Below, one piece after another: positions 48,301 through 59,747 of a stretch of 64,000 nucleotides of DNA. Within the stretch, counting starts at the first letter, position 1, and each line of letters starts with the position of its first letter. A model generated the notes under the pieces. It had not been told where the DNA came from. It saw nothing but the letters and a program-made list of their open reading frames with translations, and made no database searches. Origin of the DNA: Nematostella vectensis (Eukaryota; Cnidaria; Anthozoa; Actiniaria; Edwardsiidae); NCBI RefSeq assembly GCF_932526225.1, contig NC_064039.1:9070139-9134138 (forward strand), in the 5' to 3' direction. Made by a program: the position numbers and the translations under genes.

Positions 48301-51300
48301 CTGACCATAGTTATCTGGACTGTACCAGCACTGTGCCATACTGACCATAGTTAATTGGACTGTACCAGCACTGTGCCATACTTACCATAGGTATCTGGAC
48401 TGTACCAGCACTGTGCCATACTGACTATAGTTATCTGGACTGTACCAGCACTGTGCCATGCAGACCATAGATATCTGGACTGTAACAGCACTGTGCCATG
48501 CTGACCATAGTTATCTGGACTGTACCAGCACTGTGCCATGCTGACCATAGTTATCTGGACTGTACCAGCACTGTGCCATACTGACCATAGATATCTGGAC
48601 TGTATCAGCACTGTGCCATGCTGACCATAGCTATCTGGACTGTACCAGCACTGCACCATGCTGACCATAGTTATCTGGACTGTACCAGCACTGTGCCATA
48701 CTGACCATAGTTAATTGGACTGTACCAGCACTGTGCCATACTGACCACAGTTATCTGGCGTGTACCAGCACTGTGCCATGCTGACCATAGTTATCTGGAC
48801 TGTACCAGCACTGCGCCATACTGACAATAGTTAATTGGACTGTACCAGCACTGCGCCATACTGACCATATTTATCTGGCGTGTACCAGCACTGTGCCATA
48901 CTGACCATAGTTATCTGGACTGTACCAGCACTGCACCATACTGACCATAGTTATCTGGACTGTACCAGCACTGCGCCATACTGACCATAGGTAATTGGAC
49001 TGTACCAGCACTGCGCCACACTTACCATAGGTATCTGGACTGTACCAGCACTGTGCCATACTGACTATAGTTATCTGGACTGTACCAGCACTGTGCCATG
49101 CAGACCATAGATATCTGGACTGTAACAGCACTGTGCCATGCTGACCATAGTTATCTGGACTGTACCAGCACTGTGCCATGCTGACCATAGTTATCTGGAC
49201 TGTACCAGCACTGTGCCATGCTGACCATAGTTATCTGGACTGTACCAACACTGCGCCATACTGACTATAGTTATCTGGACTGTACCAGCACTGTGCCATG
49301 CAGACCATAGATATCTGGACTGTAACAGCACTGTGCCATGCTGACCATAGTTAGCTGGACTGTACCAGCACTGTGCCCTGCTGACCATAGTTATCTGGAC
49401 TGTACCAGCACTGTGCCATACTGACCATAGATATCTGGACTGTATCAGCACTGTGCCATGCTGACCATAGTTATCTGGACTGTACCAGCACTGTGCCATG
49501 CTGACCATAGTTATCTGGACTGTACCAGCACTGCGCCATACTGACCATAGTTATCTGGACTGTACCAGCACTGCACCATACTGTACGTACCTGATTTTCG
49601 CTGATAATCCCTGGAGTATCATAAAACCATAACTGCCTCTGCTTAGCCTTCCTATCCACAAGCTCTGGCTTGAAAGCATCCAGTTCTGATGATTGAGACA
49701 CTGAAGCTATAGCACCTTCTGTTGTGTCATGGCCTTCTACATGTTGCTTGTATGAGGTTTCCTTTATATCAATAATCTCGGAATCCATGGCAACCTCATC
49801 TTCACCAAACTCCTTATCCTGTGGATTGATTTTATAAAAGGCTTATTGTCTTAGCTGTAAACAAGTAAACTTTTAATGTTTTGTTGCAGCAGATGAAAAC
49901 AAAACTATATATCAATCCTTTATTAACCATCACAAGCACAGTTTCATAGATACCAATTTGGAACTGCAACACACTATTTTTACTTCAATATGTTTAGGTT
50001 TGTATCTTATTACCCTCCTGCGCAGAGCTTTCTGTGTCGCTTGTTAACTTTGCACCACATCAACCTCTGCTGAAATGAGCCAGATTTTGTGTCCCCTAAA
50101 TTGACCAATCACAGCGAACCTTCTTGATTTCGGTTGCTAGATCAAGACCTCCAGTAGCTTGCTCCCTCCTTTTGCAGAATCGAATAGGCTGAGCATGTTG
50201 TCAGTAAAACACCACATAGAAAAGCTCTTTCCCAAAGATCGTTCAACACTGTTAGCGCTAAAGAATTGTATGGATTGATTGCAGCATGATGAGAATGTTA
50301 GACATTAAAACTCTATATTTCTCAGATGATTTCAACGAGGTAGTAAATTTAATTTAACTAAATTCTGCTTATATCTATCATTCCAGTGCGATTACCCCAT
50401 TATTTTGGCCTTCCAAAGCACCCTCAAAATATAAGTACAAAAAGTCTGCAGAAGAAATAAAGTTGTTCTTTGAATACAAACTCACATCATACTTTTCCTA
50501 TCAACATGCTTTGCTTTGCTAAAGAATTTTTTTGCTAGAGCTGTGAAAGAGTGTTGTAACAAGCAAGGCAAATATTAGTGCATAGGACTATTATGTGTAT
50601 CTTTCTGTAATTGAAAGTCTTGTTTAAAAAACTATCAAAAATTCTTGTGATCTGCCTTTTCCTTTCACCAACTTTTTTCCTCTGGGAAAAACCATACAAT
50701 CTATGTTTAGACTGTTTCTAAAACGTTCTATGATTGGCTACTGGGCTACTATTCTGAAAAAATGGGGACACGAAATCTGGCTCGTTTCAGCAGAGGTTGA
50801 AGTAGAGCAAAGTGAACTAGCGACACAGAAAGCTCTGCGTAAGAGCGTAGTATCTCCTGTGAGTGACTAAAATTGCTACTTCAAACCTTTTGATGCCTTA
50901 ATCTGTATAACAGCTTGTGTAACATCCAGTGACCAAGTGGGAAACGCATCAAACTCATGGTGGTTCCAGGCCATTTTGAAACGGTTGAACGTTGAAGCAT
51001 ATTCCCTCGCCTTTTATGTACATTGAGGAGGTCCATAAAGGTATTAAACAAAGTAGTCTTCCCTGAGTTGCTGCAGCCCAACATGTAAATATCCCCATCA
51101 TGATCCCAGTGCGCAAGAATTTTTTGTACAAGTTGTGGAACCCCAAACCCTTCTTTAGCACTGACAAGACAAACATCTTTGACATTTCCACTTTCAAGCC
51201 CATGCTCTCTACACAATCTCAACACTTCTTCTCTGAGTCTCTTCTCTTGCAGCCATGGCCGTCCGTCTTGAGGCAACATGTCGACCTTATTGGCAACTAT

Positions 51301-51948
51301 GACAATCCTTTTGGCAGGTCCAACAATATCTAATAAGTGAGGAAAGGTACTCCCAGGTAAGTCCAGGATATCTACAACATACAGAATAAGGGCCTTGCGT
51401 CTTGATATATGAGAAAGGAACTTAGTGACCTGAGCAGTGTTTACGAGTGTCGGAATAGCCTTGTTATAGTAACGAAGATCAAAGCATCTTTGGCATATAA
51501 CTTGGTTTTCATTTGCGTAATACGACCTCTGTTTCTCTGGGTGTTTCTCAGCTCTTATATAACCTGGACTCTCTATATCATCACTTTGGAATATTGAGCC
51601 ACAGCCTGGGCATTTAGCCGGTAGGCGATCAAAGATCTCAGGACACACTTGAATCCCAACAGGAATTGACACACTTGCGTGGTCATCATTACGATGGTCT
51701 ACTTTCGCAGAGTTAGACCCATTTTCATTCGCCTTTACTTCTAAACCAGAAAATGAGACCCCCTCGACAGCTTCGGCATTATTTCTGTGTACTAATTCTT
51801 TGTGTTTGTCGCTTGAGGACGAAAACGCACGCCGCACCAAGCCGGTGCAATATCTACCTCTTGCAAGCGAAGACAAGACGGGAATAGCTCGTGAGGACAA
51901 GACCGTTGAACGCCGCAAGAACATACCACGGCGCGATAATTGCAGCAT
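45368..51948 (-). CDS. NOA1: NOA1/YqeH-type circularly permuted mitochondrial GTPase
   Basis: Seven exons (minus): 50887-51948, 49591-49818, 47679-47810, 47451-47525, 46926-47042, 46258-46495 and 45368-45708. All phases close; 2193 nt gives 730 aa (human is about 698). The start is the ATG at 51948; a stop lies upstream in frame. The first 45 residues are Arg/Ser-rich, a mitochondrial presequence. A treble-clef zinc site follows (CPGC about 113, CQRC about 152), then GTPase motifs in permuted order: NKVD (220), SAK, P-loop GCSNSGKTT (291-299), WPGTT (326) and DTPG in exon 2. The C-terminal half matches the NOA1 RNA-binding region. The family assists mitochondrial small-subunit ribosome assembly. 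The exon-1 donor GTTTGA is weak but required by phase. Confidence 0.95.
46689..46710. repeat. Interstitial telomere-type repeat
   Basis: About three and a half copies of CCCTAA inside a NOA1 intron, matching the TTAGGG telomere unit of cnidarians and most animals. Confidence 0.85.
47938..49584. repeat. 40-bp minisatellite in NOA1 intron 2
   Basis: About 41 copies of a unit reading GACTGTACCAGCACTGTGCC then ATGCTGACCATAGTTATCTG. The array reaches to the 5' splice site of exon 2 (49591). A block of seven or so units near 48390-48550 recurs near 49030-49190 and 49260-49420, showing higher-order duplication. Confidence 0.95.
49819..50886 (-). other. NOA1: NOA1 intron 1
   Basis: AT-rich. An inverted pair is visible: GCGCAGAGCTTTCTGTGTCG at about 50020 and its near complement at about 50820, with related flanks, such as CAACCTCTGCTGAAA near 50060 and TTTCAGCAGAGGTTGA near 50784. 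It is probably a ~0.8-kb transposon with inverted ends. Confidence 0.5.
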
Positions 51949-52164
51949 TTTCCAAGAAGATTTCACTTCAGCTCATTCAGTGCACTTATCGTACAATATT
52001 CTTGAGACAGCATCTCGACACATCTTCGTCCGCCATTTTGTCCGCAATGATTGGCCGCCGACACAGTGCGCCAGCACAGGTAACCCCTAAATTTGAATAT
52101 ACCTCGTTATGAACACGAGGCTTTGTACACGTATCACTTGAGTATTTTGCACGGTTTATTTTCA
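51949..52164. promoter_or_regulatory. Divergent promoter, NOA1 / 7SL RNA
   Basis: 216 bp between the NOA1 ATG (minus) and the 7SL start (plus). It contains AGCACAGGTAACCC at about 52073, also found in the ABCD/PSTK promoter. A TATTTTG word about 22 bp before the RNA start could serve the Pol III gene. Confidence 0.55.
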
Positions 52165-52463
52165 GCCGGGCATTGTGGCGCATGCCTGTAATCCAGCTGC
52201 TTGGAGGCTAGAGATGTTGAATGGCTTGAGGTGTGGATTCCTGATGGCGGTCGTGCTATGTCGATCGGGTGTCCGCGCTAAGTCGGGCGTCAATATGGTG
52301 CCTTAAGAGGAGTCTCGAGTCACCAGGTTGGTTAAAGAGGAGCGTACCGGCCCAGGGTGGAAACACAGCAGGCAAAAGCTCCCGCGTTCTACAGTAGTGG
52401 GATAGCACCTGTGAATAGACGGCCGTCAACAGCCATGCCAAGATAGTCGAACTCATCTCTTTT
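52165..52463 (+). ncRNA. 7SL: 7SL RNA of the signal recognition particle
   Basis: Strongly resembles metazoan 7SL over its full length of about 297 nt. The Alu domain starts GCCGGGCATTGTGGCGCATG with the UGUAAUCC turn bound by SRP9/14. The S domain has GATCGGGTGTCCGC and TCAATATGGTG. Helix 6 shows a GGAG tetraloop (52309-52312) closed by AGA/TCT, the SRP19 site. Helix 8 shows a GAAA tetraloop (52360-52363) closed by GTG/CAC, with AGCAGG and CCAGG forming the SRP54 site. The 3' part GTAGTGGGATAGCACCTGTG closes helix 5. It ends in a T10 Pol III terminator. Base changes from human in the hairpins keep pairing, so it is probably functional. The product targets secretory ribosomes to the ER. Confidence 0.95.
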
Positions 52464-52469
52464 TTTTTT
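52460..52469 (+). terminator. Pol III terminator of 7SL
   Basis: A run of ten T directly after the RNA's 3' end. Confidence 0.85.
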
Positions 52470-53754
52470 CTCAACCCTAAACATCTCCATAAATCGTCGT
52501 GGCCTTCAGAGGGCTAAATTCGTGGGCTTTTTTTAAAATAACTTGTCGATCATCGGTTGATGAAGCTTGGGCTACCTGTGTTTAAAAGGTCCCCAAATTA
52601 TCTTTTTTTTTCTGGACGCCGTCTCCTTTTTATAACTATGGTATTAAGAGTTTCTTCTATTTTTCTGTTTACTTGCAAAATTAATCGAGACAGTAAATTT
52701 TGCTGCAATGCATTTATCGGGCTACCTGTGGTTAACCGGCTTTGGTTCAAAGGGAGTTTCCCTACAAAAAAAAAAATAATAATTTAATTTTCATATTCAC
52801 AAAAAAAAAACATAAAAACAAATCCAATCTTGTGAGCAATTAGGGGATAAACCAGGAGGAGGGCCGAGGGGGAGTAATTATCCATGGACCTGATGAAAAA
52901 AAAAACTTTTAGTGTCTGGATTGTCATGGAAAGACATAATCAGACATGTGTTTATTTACTCATATATGATTGATATATTGTACACTTCAATGTAGAGACA
53001 ACATCAAGAAACATCTATTACAAATAAATGTATTTTTATTATTATCATTATTTTAAATTGTCAGGGTAAATGGCAATTGCCATATAGCAGTTCTGCCATC
53101 GCAAAATACTATGGGATTTTTCTCTTGAATACAAACATCGGATAACTCATGAAATGTTTACTTAAAATCTTTCTTATAATGAGAACCCATAAGCAGCAAA
53201 TGGTCTTAGAGCTATCCTTTGCCATTCCTTGCACTGGTGTTGTATTTAGGTGTAAATGTAATATATAGTCCAATTAAAGGAAGAAAGTCATCTCATTTAA
53301 TTAGCATAACACTATTGTATTTTTTTTTTGGAATAATAAGATATCTCCATTATATATAGAGTATTTGGTGTATTCAATTCCCTTTTTCATAGGGACTAGT
53401 AAGAGCTATTAGCTGGGAATGCCATCGATGACACCAATAAAAAAATATGATAAATTTTTTAAAACACCTTCTTTTTAATATTATATATATAGATATATAG
53501 ATATATATTTCTTTGTCTGGCTTCTCCAGAGAAGACATCTTTCCATTTCACAACGATGGATTGTTGCCTAACTTGGGTCCAGACAGCAAATTTCTGCTTT
53601 GGAAGAGAAAAAATAGTTTTCTCTGATTACCTGTAAAATGTGTCTACTGCAGTCAGACATGCTTATGTCAAGAGTATTTTTATATTATATATTTTTATAA
53701 ATTTTCTCATTGCTATATAATAACATAAGTATGGCAAAAATTATGCTTGTTCAA
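52470..53754. other. Between 7SL and the ABCD gene
   Basis: AT-rich, with microsatellite runs (TATA near 53480-53510). Two copies of GGGCTACCTGTG lie at about 52570 and 52719. A pseudo-exon-like block is at 53515-53575 (listed separately). No other gene is seen. Confidence 0.5.
53515..53575 (-). pseudogene. ABC-signature pseudo-exon fragment
   Basis: On the minus strand, TGGAAAGATGTCTTCTCTGG matches ABCD exon 7 (TGGAAAGATGTTTTCTCTGG) with one change, then GAGAAG replaces GAGGAGAAAAG. It would read Trp-Lys-Asp-Val-Phe-Ser-Gly-Glu-Ala-Arg, a broken form of the SGGEKQR signature. It lies 180 bp past the gene's stop, so it is probably a stray copy of exon 7. Confidence 0.65.
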
Positions 53755-56700
53755 CTATTTTACACAGAGTACAGAATCTTCCCCAAGCAGGTTGCACAGC
53801 TCTGTGAGTCTGTTCTGTACTTTAGGGATTCCAGCTAACTGTGCTTCTAGTTTTTGCTTCTCTTCATTAAGACTCATCCTTGTAGCTGTGTTGAGCTGTT
53901 CATATTTCCATCCACCCTCACCATCAAACTGAAGAATGTGTGTGTGGTACTTCCTGGAATCATAAAAAAATGTGGGAAGGTAAGTTTATGCATTTTACTT
54001 CCCCTATCAAGGTCAACATTACGATTGGGAGAACAGATTTGTATCGTAAAATCGAGAATATCGTTGTATCCAATATCGCAAGATCGAGGTAATTTCTGCC
54101 GGGAGAATGGAATGTTATTGTAAAATCGAGGTTATCGTAAAATCCAGGTTCCACTGTATTTTATAGCAAAAAGGTTATAGCCAGAGTAAGCATTTTCCAG
54201 TTCTCCATACAAATATCTTTTTTCACTCGGGATAAAATTGGGATTTCACAAAAATCAAACACCAGCTAATTATTTGATTGAAGAGTAATCTTGGCAGCTA
54301 GTATCTGACCACTGCTGAGATATGGCTTTGAGACTACTGCTAATATATATAGCTCACCATAATGATGGTCTGTGTGAGATGCTGAGATATATAGCTCACC
54401 ATAATGATGGTCTGTGTGAGATGCTGAGATATATAGCTCACCATAATGATGGTCTGTGTGAGATGCTGAGAAGAGTGATGCCACTATCTTTGGCTGCCTG
54501 GAAAATGCTCCCTTCCACATCAATACTGACGGCACTGGTACACTCATCTAGAAGAGCAAACTGAGGTCTGAAAGAAAGAAAGATGGACATTGTTGGTAAC
54601 TACCATCAGGGAACACCTAATTTCCCCTAGGTTCCTGTTAAGACTTACTTGTGATAAAACAGCCTGGCCATTCCCATTCTTTGCTTTTCTCCTCCAGAGA
54701 AAACATCTTTCCACTCCTTTACTGTATCCCAACCTGAAAAAAGATTTTATCAAGTATCATATTTATGTGGTATTGATGAAAACCCCTCTTTTAATGATGT
54801 TCTACAGTAGTAATGTGTATGTAAGAAGTTGCTTGTTTACTATATGTGAATATTACCTCCTTCTCTCTTGATGATGTTCTGTAGGTAGACGGTAGAGAGA
54901 ATCTCCTCAAGGTCCTTGTCTGTCAGACCCTTAGCTGTCATGTCCTCTTCACGGTCAGGGTAAATCACTTGGTCTCGCAGCGAGCCAATCGGCATGTATG
55001 GCCTGACGCACAACAGAAAAATTACTTGGCATGTTCAAAAGGCAAAACTGTAAGCCTTTCTGTGCCACCAAGCATTTGTTTTCTATTCTATGCAAAGTGT
55101 AAACCACCAGCTTTTTACCTTTGAGGGATGTAGAACATGTGGCTTGGCGGAGGCTTGGCTAGATACCCCTTGTATACAGGCCAAAGTCCACTCAGAATAC
55201 GAAATAGTGAGCTCTTGCCGCACCCATTGGGTCCAGTGATTAGGAGATGCATACCTGGTTGCATCTATAACAAACACCAAGACCAATGATTAGCACAAAA
55301 ATGGCTTCATCATGACCTTTAAATAAATTCAAGAATACCCAGACATCTACTGCGCTATATCTCCCAGACTCAAAGGGAGACATTAAGTGTAAAATATCCA
55401 TTTTAATGAGAAAAATATTTGATTATCCCCTGCTTCCTTCATCCCCCCATCCCTAAAAAAACAACCTGTTTGTACACTTTTAGTTCAAATGACATTTTTA
55501 TAGCTCAACCCCTACTGCATGTTATTGCTTACCTCAAAAGCCAAACTAGAAACCACTACATCACCGCATGGAGTGATGACTGCCACATCTCTAAGGGTGA
55601 TTGTTCCCTCTGTATCCTCAACTGCACCCCCAGGCATCTGCTTCAGATTGACAACTTGCCCAACCTTGGCATGATGGGAGTTCAGGTTTTCTTTGCTTTG
55701 ATCAGCAGTCGATGAGCGTATACAATGTCCCTTTTCCAGATCTTCAAACACTGACAGCATCTCGAAGACACGCTGGGTGTAACCACTGAGTTCTGTTATC
55801 TGGAATAAATGAAATATTGTATTCTTTAGGGATTTATCACACAATCTTTAAGAACCGTGTCCTGTAGGCACCTGTGTACCTTTGGTATGGAGGACAAGAA
55901 ATGACAGGGCTGAATATTAAATAAAAACTGAACTGAGCTACAACAAGTTTCAAAACTCTTTAAATCTCTGTACGTGTAAAAAGGGAAGACTTTGTACAAT
56001 CTTTGTTAAAAAATACAGCTACAGTATGATAAGCAGTTCTGTATCACTTCGTGTTAAAATTGCTCTATCTTTTCTGTGGAAGGGCCCAATGTCTAAGGTT
56101 TTTTTAAAAGACGACTACAAATTTACTTACGCATATAATATGCACAGAAAAGACTACACATTTTCAAATTTTATTGATTTATACAAATTTTTTTTCAGTG
56201 AGCACATAGTGTCGTCAGTCTGAATTTTTTCATTTGAGAAACAATAATTAAACATATTTACTTATATTTTCTTTTGTTCTTAACTGATTTATAAAAATGG
56301 TTTCAACTTTGCAATGCAGCAGGTTAACAAACCAACAATCATCAATGTGCTTTCGCTCTTGTGTTGCTAACAAATCCATATTGCAAGAAACAAAACAGTC
56401 TGATATAAATATTCCAAAATAAATGCCACAACCCACACAAACACTAAAATGGCGAAATAAAAAAAATCACAAATGTAGAGGATAACAGGATAAGGTGAGA
56501 ATTGATTTATTTTGTTAATTTTCGTGCACGATAGCTCAACAAAAAGCTGTTTTTATTTACACAAAATGTGAATGCTACGGCCACCAATGTGTTGTTGTCA
56601 TTTTAAGTGTTCTGCCATAACAATCTCATATCCCTTTTAAAGTTAGCCAGCTAATGATTTAGCTATGGTTAATCTTGGCCATTTTATTTAATCATCCTAG

Positions 56701-59361
56701 CATATTGATATATCAATCACAGTTTCATTAATTATTTTAATATAGAATGATATTTTATTGAGCGCTAAATAAAATCAAGGAGGTTGTCTTTAAAACGAAA
56801 GTTATTTATTCAGCCGAATGGCTGAAATCAATGTCCCACATAATAAAAATTAACCAGTAAGATTTGACAATATTGGAAATGAAATTATTAATTGATAAAG
56901 GGATGTATACAAATCAACCCTTTCACAGCTTTATTTCTGCAGTCAAACCAAAAACACACTATGGGTGCAGGGTACGGAATTATAACCAATGGCTATAACC
57001 TAACTGCAATGTAAATCGCAAATATTGCATCAAGCCGAAAAAAAAACCATACACATTTACAAACCTTTTTTTTTTTAAGCATTTTTATTAAAATGAGGAC
57101 ATTTTCGTTAAAGGAGGTATTGTTTTTATTTGAATTTGGTGATGTGGGTATTTTCAATGTGCAGTAAACTCTGCTCATTTTAGTAACAATTATGAAAATC
57201 GCTTTGAAAAAATGATACTTTCTGAACAAACCATTGGATGAAATAAGCTGGATTTATATTTCAGGAAAAGTTTATAGTTTTGTATCATTTAGGTAGTTTT
57301 GGATTGTTCAAATCTACAATATTCAAGGCAAAAAGATAAAAACAAATGCTTAAACAGAACTTTAACTGCTACAGAACAACATACCATACTTTACTGTAAC
57401 TTTAAAATAATCTGAGTTTAGAATCATAGAGGACATTCCAGCACTGAATAAAACATTACAAGGCTTCCTGGTGTTAACTCTAAAAGTATCACCTCTTTAT
57501 AGGATGACATGATTCTCTCAATAGCATCAGCAGCAGAGACAAGAAGATGTCGGGAAGTGGTTATCTGCTGAGCTCTTGAACTGACACCATTATCACCCCC
57601 TGATTCAAGCTCCTCTGGGGTAGCTTAATGAAAAAACAGTTAATATGCAATTAGTAACAGATCCAGGGAATGGGGGTCCAGGGGGGTAGTACCCAAGGGG
57701 TAAGAAGGAAGTTCTAGAAGAAATTTTTGGAAGCGAAATTCCACAAATTTACCTACCACCATATGCCATAGCAAATCTTACAATGTCCTATGAGGATGTG
57801 GTACAAAAATGTATCTCCAAAGCAAAACATAGCAGATCTTACCCTGTCCGACAAGGATTTGGGTAGCAACCATCACAAGCCCAGCAGCACTCCACACATA
57901 CTTCATCAGGAACTGCTCCAGCATGATGTACCAAAGTCGCTGGGAGTATATCCTCTCCATCTGCTTAGCTAATGACTGGAAGCTATTCCTTAACCAAGAC
58001 AGCTCAACCTTGTAGAGAAGTAAAAAAGGCATTTACTTAGTGAATAGAGTAAAGCTATACCTAGAAGGATAATCCCTTTGATCACACTTTTTTTGCTAGG
58101 GAGGGGGGGGGGGGGGGGGCAGGGAAGAAGGTGAAGGTGTTATCTTTAGGGGGTCCAATATGTCAGTTATAATTTTAAACAGCATTTTAAGAGAGAGGGT
58201 AAAACCAATTAGACTCCTTATTGTGATGCTGAACTACTGAATACCCCAATTCTAACATTCATTTTGTTAGAATACAGGGCCAAAGGGGCTTTACACCTCA
58301 ATTCCTATAAAACGAGCCAGTAAATACAATGGAATACAAATGAGTTGTGATCAACGCAAAACTCATCTTTAGTCAAACAAGATTCTATTCTGATTCTGGT
58401 TAGATTCCTGACAATTTTATTTAACATTTCTGTTGATAATCACCTTATGACCTCCATAGAATGCAATTTCCTCAGAATTAGCAATCACTCTAGAGTGCAA
58501 GAACCTCAGCTGCCCTCTGCGCTTTGACTCCTCTGCAGCCATCCTACCAAACTTGGGTGACATAGAACGGAGAATCATTGCAGTGAGATATATCACTACC
58601 CCTGCTATACTAAGAGGCAACTTCCAACTAGCACCTCGCTTGCGGGCCATACTATCCAGGGTCCAGCAAATTACAACAATATCTAAACATGGCTTTGTTA
58701 GATGGGAATACAAATGAGCAATAGAGTTGCAAAACATGCGGATATCCTCGGTCAAACACTCATCGGCGTTTGTCAAACGATTGTCTAGATTGCCAACCTT
58801 ATAGTATGTTTGATTCGCGAAGTATTTCTCGTACGCGTGATTGACTAATTCTGTCCGGAAAGACAAGGCGATTCGGTTCTCAAGGAATCGAATCATGCTA
58901 TTGATGAACGTTGCCGGGATCGCCACGGCGATCCACTTCAATAACTGCACAATGAACATGGGTACGTTCTTTTGTACAATGGACTTGATGACCCGTCCAT
59001 CTAGCGTCGCCACGTAAATGGACAGAAAGGTACGAGCGATAAGGCAGCCTGAATGCACAAACAACAACCCCGCTTGCTTACTGAAAGGGCCAGGCAACAC
59101 GATTCGTAACAACTTCAGGATTTGATGAACGAAATCCTTATCAACAGGAATCAACTGACGTTTGTGTCTTCCCTGACTGTCGCTGCCATCAGGTTTTAAG
59201 ACCACCTGTTCTCTGTCAGATTCCTCGCCGAAAACGCAGCTGAGCTTTACATGAATTTGCCGGTAGATTTCAGGGCCGTGTTTCTTTAGTATATAACCGC
59301 TAGCCAAGGCCGCAACTGCTCCTGTCGCAAGCCTAACTTGCTTGTTAGTCAAGGGTGCCAT
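53755..59361 (-). CDS. ABCD1: Peroxisomal ABC half-transporter, ABCD1/ABCD2 type
   Basis: Nine exons (minus): 58444-59361, 57843-58008, 57493-57623, 55533-55799, 55119-55264, 54857-55002, 54649-54733, 54442-54567 and 53755-53953. All phases close; 2184 nt gives 727 aa (human ABCD1 is 745). Exon 1 holds the N-terminal membrane region with Ser-Pro-Lys-Phe-Gly and the [13 protein letters not shown]-like motif (about 295). The ATPase follows: Walker [10 protein letters not shown] (about 505), signature SGGEKQR (about 603), Walker B FALLDE (about 622), switch His in Ile-Ser-His-Arg and the C-terminal Leu-Gln-Phe-Asp-Gly-Glu-Gly-Gly-Trp. The family imports very-long-chain acyl-CoA into peroxisomes. 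Exon 1 resembles ABCD1/2 more than ABCD3; which of the two is not resolved, and it may predate their split. Confidence 0.95.
54352..54480. repeat. Triplicated ABCD exon-8 donor (42-bp unit)
   Basis: Three near-perfect 42-bp copies, each with the exon end CACACAGACCATCATTATG and a donor GTGAGC (minus). The true donor is at 54441/54442; decoys lie 42 and 84 bp further into the intron. Extending to a decoy would create a TGA at once. Confidence 0.92.
55800..57492 (-). other. ABCD intron 3
   Basis: The largest intron (1.7 kb), AT-rich. Short open stretches are present but no exon or repeat is supported. Confidence 0.5.
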
Positions 59362-59747
59362 TGCAAAGACTAAATGTTCTCAATAAATCGATGTTATTTC
59401 GTTCAAGCCGGCTTGCTCATCGCTTTCACAATACCTTTACACTCTTGCAGCCATGCTTTGCTGCGTGGGACTTGGCTCTACTCGCGTGATCGCGCCATCG
59501 CTCGATCCGGAAGTCATGTGAGGGAGCACAGGTAACCCAATTAGTCGAGAGTATCTTTTATAAGACATATAACATATAAAATAAGAGAACGACAAAACAA
59601 GTTTCAGGAGATGAGTAGATACAATCGCCCCTAAATTACATTAATCTATCTCTATTTTCCGGTTAGATAATTTCTAGGCTTATTCCATGATTTAGGTGCC
59701 CTGTGGATTTAGGTTATGATTTTGTTTGGGTATCCTGTGTTTTCAAT
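59362..59747. promoter_or_regulatory. Divergent promoter, ABCD / PSTK
   Basis: 386 bp between the two start codons, so the genes probably share a bidirectional promoter. It contains AGCACAGGTAACCC at about 59527, the same 14-mer as upstream of NOA1. Confidence 0.55.

Noticed and set aside
48351-49508. Three 105-codon frames
   Set aside because: Shadows of the 40-bp minisatellite in NOA1 intron 2.
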